From the NCBI GenBank assembly GCA_025963265.1, contig JAOPUY010000541.1, positions 1 to 6,991 on the forward strand: a stretch of DNA of 6,991 nucleotides. The letters are read 5' to 3'. This DNA is from Frankiales bacterium (GTDB lineage: Bacteria > Actinomycetota > Actinomycetes > Mycobacteriales > Jatrophihabitantaceae). Under the pieces are notes generated by a model. It was not told the DNA's origin, made no database searches, and saw only the letters and a program-made list of their open reading frames with translations. The number at the start of each line of letters is the position of its first letter. Positions within the stretch are counted from its first letter, which is position 1. A program made the translations under genes and the position numbers. Below, piece after piece: positions 5,478 to 6,991 of this stretch.

Positions 5478-6638
5478 GTGTCGCTACCGCCGCTGGTTGA
5501 GCCCGCCGAATCGCTGACCATAGATGAGGTACGCCGTTACAGCCGCCACTTGATCATCCCCGACGTCGCGATGGCCGGTCAGAAGCGCCTGAAGAACGCC
5601 AAGGTGCTGGTCATCGGCGCCGGCGGCCTGGGCTCGCCGGCCTTGCTCTACTTGGCGGCGGCCGGCGTGGGCACGCTCGGAATCGTCGAGTTCGACACGG
5701 TCGACGAGTCCAACCTGCAGCGTCAGATCATCCACGGCCAGTCCGACATCGGTCGCTCGAAGGCGGTGTCGGCCAAGGAGTCGGTGCTGGAGATCAACCC
5801 GCTTATCACGGTCAACGTGCATGAGACCCGGCTCGACACCGACAACGTGATGGACATCTTCGCCGGCTACGACCTGATCGTCGACGGCACCGACAACTTC
5901 GCGACCCGCTATCTCGTCAACGACGCGGCCGTGCTGTCCGGCAAGCCCTACGTGTGGGGCTCGATCTACCGGTTCGAGGGCCAGGTCAGCGTCTTCTGGG
6001 ACAAGTACGGACCCAATTATCGCGACCTGTACCCCTCGCCGCCGCCGCCCGGCATGGTCTCCTCGTGCGCTGAGGGCGGTGTGCTCGGCGTCATCTGCGC
6101 CTCGATCGGCGCCGTCATGGTCACCGAGGCCATCAAGCTCATCACCGGCATCGGCGAGACGCTGCTCGGTCGGCTGCTGGTCTTCGACGCGCTCGACATG
6201 GAGTGGAACGAGATCAAGATCCGCAAGGATCCGGCGACCGCGCCCATCACCGAGTTGATCGACTACGAGGCGTTCTGCGGCGTGGTGAGCGAGGAGGCTC
6301 AGAAGGCGGCCGCGGGCTCCACCATCACCCCGCGCGAGCTCAAGGAGCTCATCGACGCGGACAAGCCGATCGAGCTGATCGACGTCCGCGAACCGGCCGA
6401 GTGGGAGATCGTCTCGATCCCGGGCGCCAAGCTGATTCCCAAGGACCGCATCTTGCGCGGAGACGCGCTGGCCGAGCTTCCGCAGGACCGCCAGATCGTC
6501 CTGTACTGCAAGACCGGCGTCCGGTCGGCCGAGTCGCTCGCGGCCGTGAAGGCGGCCGGGTTCTCCGACGCGGTGCACGTGCAGGGCGGCGTCATCGGCT
6601 GGGTCAATCAGGTCGATCCGTCGCTGCCGTCCTACTGA
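5478..6638 (+). CDS. moeZ: MoeZ: adenylyltransferase/sulfurtransferase (ThiF-rhodanese fusion)
   Basis: A 386-residue E1-like enzyme. It adenylates the C-terminal Gly-Gly of small sulfur-carrier proteins and passes sulfur from its rhodanese domain to form the thiocarboxylate. In M. tuberculosis the homologue serves MoaD-type proteins (molybdopterin) and CysO (cysteine). The ThiF domain (about 15-265) has VIGAGGLGSP (45-54) for ATP, DESNLQRQ (76-83), GRSKA (92-96), DGTDN (136-140) and CAEGGVLG with conserved C197. The rhodanese domain (about 281-382) has the active loop CKTGVR (C344 to R349). The CxxC pair found in E. coli MoeB is replaced by YRDL (181-184), as in mycobacterial MoeZ, so that zinc site is absent. 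GTG 5478 is chosen because known homologues start SLPPLVEPA and GGAAGGA lies 9 bases upstream; GTG 5454 would add 8 residues. No carrier-protein gene is in the window. The ATL gene follows after 54 bases. Confidence 0.96.
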   Translation: MSLPPLVEPAESLTIDEVRRYSRHLIIPDVAMAGQKRLKNAKVLVIGAGGLGSPALLYLAAAGVGTLGIVEFDTVDESNLQRQIIHGQSDIGRSKAVSAKESVLEINPLITVNVHETRLDTDNVMDIFAGYDLIVDGTDNFATRYLVNDAAVLSGKPYVWGSIYRFEGQVSVFWDKYGPNYRDLYPSPPPPGMVSSCAEGGVLGVICASIGAVMVTEAIKLITGIGETLLGRLLVFDALDMEWNEIKIRKDPATAPITELIDYEAFCGVVSEEAQKAAAGSTITPRELKELIDADKPIELIDVREPAEWEIVSIPGAKLIPKDRILRGDALAELPQDRQIVLYCKTGVRSAESLAAVKAAGFSDAVHVQGGVIGWVNQVDPSLPSY

Positions 6639-6678
6639 GCCGAGCAGTCGACTTGACCGGCGCCGCCGTCGGGCCGAC

Positions 6679-6688
6679 GTCAGCTGAC
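6679..6688. repeat. 10-bp perfect palindrome just upstream of the ATL gene
   Basis: GTCAGCTGAC is its own reverse complement and ends 4 bases before the proposed GTG start. It overlaps where a Shine-Dalgarno would be expected; none stronger than TGAGG is seen. It resembles GTCGGCCGAC at 2304-2313. It could affect translation or bind a regulator, or be chance. Confidence 0.25.
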
Positions 6689-6692
6689 TGAG

Positions 6693-6991
6693 GTGGCCGA
6701 GCCCGCTCAGCCTGCTCAGCCCGCTGACCAGCTGCCGCTGGCCGAGCGGGTGCTGGCCTGCGTCGACTTGATTCCGCGGGGCAAAGTGTTGTCCTACGGT
6801 GACGTGGCCGAGTTCGTCGGCAGCCGCGCGGCCCGCAACGTCGGACGGATCATGGCCACCGAGGGCGGGGCGGTGAACTGGCATCGGGTCCTTCGCAGCG
6901 ACGGGACGAGCGCGCCTGGCGTCCGGGCTGAGCAGCTGCGCCGGCTCCGGGCCGAGGGAGTGCCGATGCGCGGTGACCGAGTCGACATGGC
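6693..6991 (+). CDS. Alkyltransferase-like (ATL) DNA repair protein, C-terminus cut off by window edge
   Basis: The 99 complete codons match the DNA-binding domain of O6-methylguanine-DNA methyltransferase: VLACVDLIPRGKVLSYGDVA (20-39, Y35), the AARNVGRIM helix (46-54, with R48 at the usual arginine-finger place) and NWHRVLRSDG (62-71). The methyltransferase active-site PCHRV is here NWHRV, so the acceptor Cys is Trp (W63). This makes it an alkyltransferase-like protein, which binds O6-alkylguanine and hands it to nucleotide excision repair rather than removing the alkyl group itself. The only Cys, C23, is in the first helix. GTG 6693 is chosen as the start: an in-frame TGA at 6654-6656 blocks extension upstream and no ATG is available earlier. 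The first 16 residues are an AQPAQPA-type tail of low complexity, so the true start could be slightly later. It lies 54 bases after moeZ on the same strand and could be co-transcribed. Confidence 0.9.
   Translation, partial: MAEPAQPAQPADQLPLAERVLACVDLIPRGKVLSYGDVAEFVGSRAARNVGRIMATEGGAVNWHRVLRSDGTSAPGVRAEQLRRLRAEGVPMRGDRVDM

Noticed and set aside
5484..6884. A 466-codon open frame on the minus strand opposite moeZ
   Set aside because: It is opposite a gene with full family motifs, and its product is Arg/Asp/His-rich without a recognisable domain. Long antisense frames are normal in GC-rich coding DNA.

Overview
The window is a compact, very GC-rich stretch of chromosome. GTG starts are frequent and the gene families are typical of Actinomycetota (high-GC Gram-positive bacteria). 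From memory, the gene set resembles the Mycobacterium tuberculosis block around Rv3211 to Rv3204: RhlE-type helicase, ferritin-like/MiaE-like protein, TB9.4 (DUF3107), a TetR regulator, a DUF3152 protein, MoeZ, and an alkyltransferase-like protein. The genus cannot be fixed from the sequence. I see no mobile element, CRISPR array, tRNA or rRNA.

Layout, left to right: (1) a DEAD-box RNA helicase on the minus strand, its C-terminus cut by the window edge; (2) a 208-base divergent intergenic region holding two imperfect hairpins and a good candidate promoter; (3) a ferritin-like protein on the plus strand that appears to be leaderless; (4) tail-to-tail with it, two minus-strand genes, a small DUF3107 protein and a TetR-family regulator; (5) a 180-base divergent region with a TetR promoter and a candidate operator; (6) a plus-strand pair, an alpha/beta hydrolase and, 4 bases after its stop, a membrane-anchored DUF3152 protein with a metzincin-type zinc motif; (7) a GC-rich hairpin and a candidate promoter; (8) moeZ, an E1-like adenylyltransferase/rhodanese fusion; (9) the start of an alkyltransferase-like (ATL) DNA-repair protein, cut by the right edge.

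The genes do not form one pathway. The clearest functional unit is the TetR gene with the divergent hydrolase-DUF3152 pair, where the regulator may control itself and the pair from the shared region. MoeZ feeds sulfur to ubiquitin-like sulfur-carrier proteins, none of which is encoded here. The helicase acts on RNA, and the ATL protein recognises O6-alkylguanine damage.

I did not find a clearly new biological system. The points most worth a second look are an Ala-to-Asp change in helicase motif V, the structured promoter of the ferritin-like gene, the hydrolase plus membrane zinc-protease-like pair, and the candidate TetR operator.
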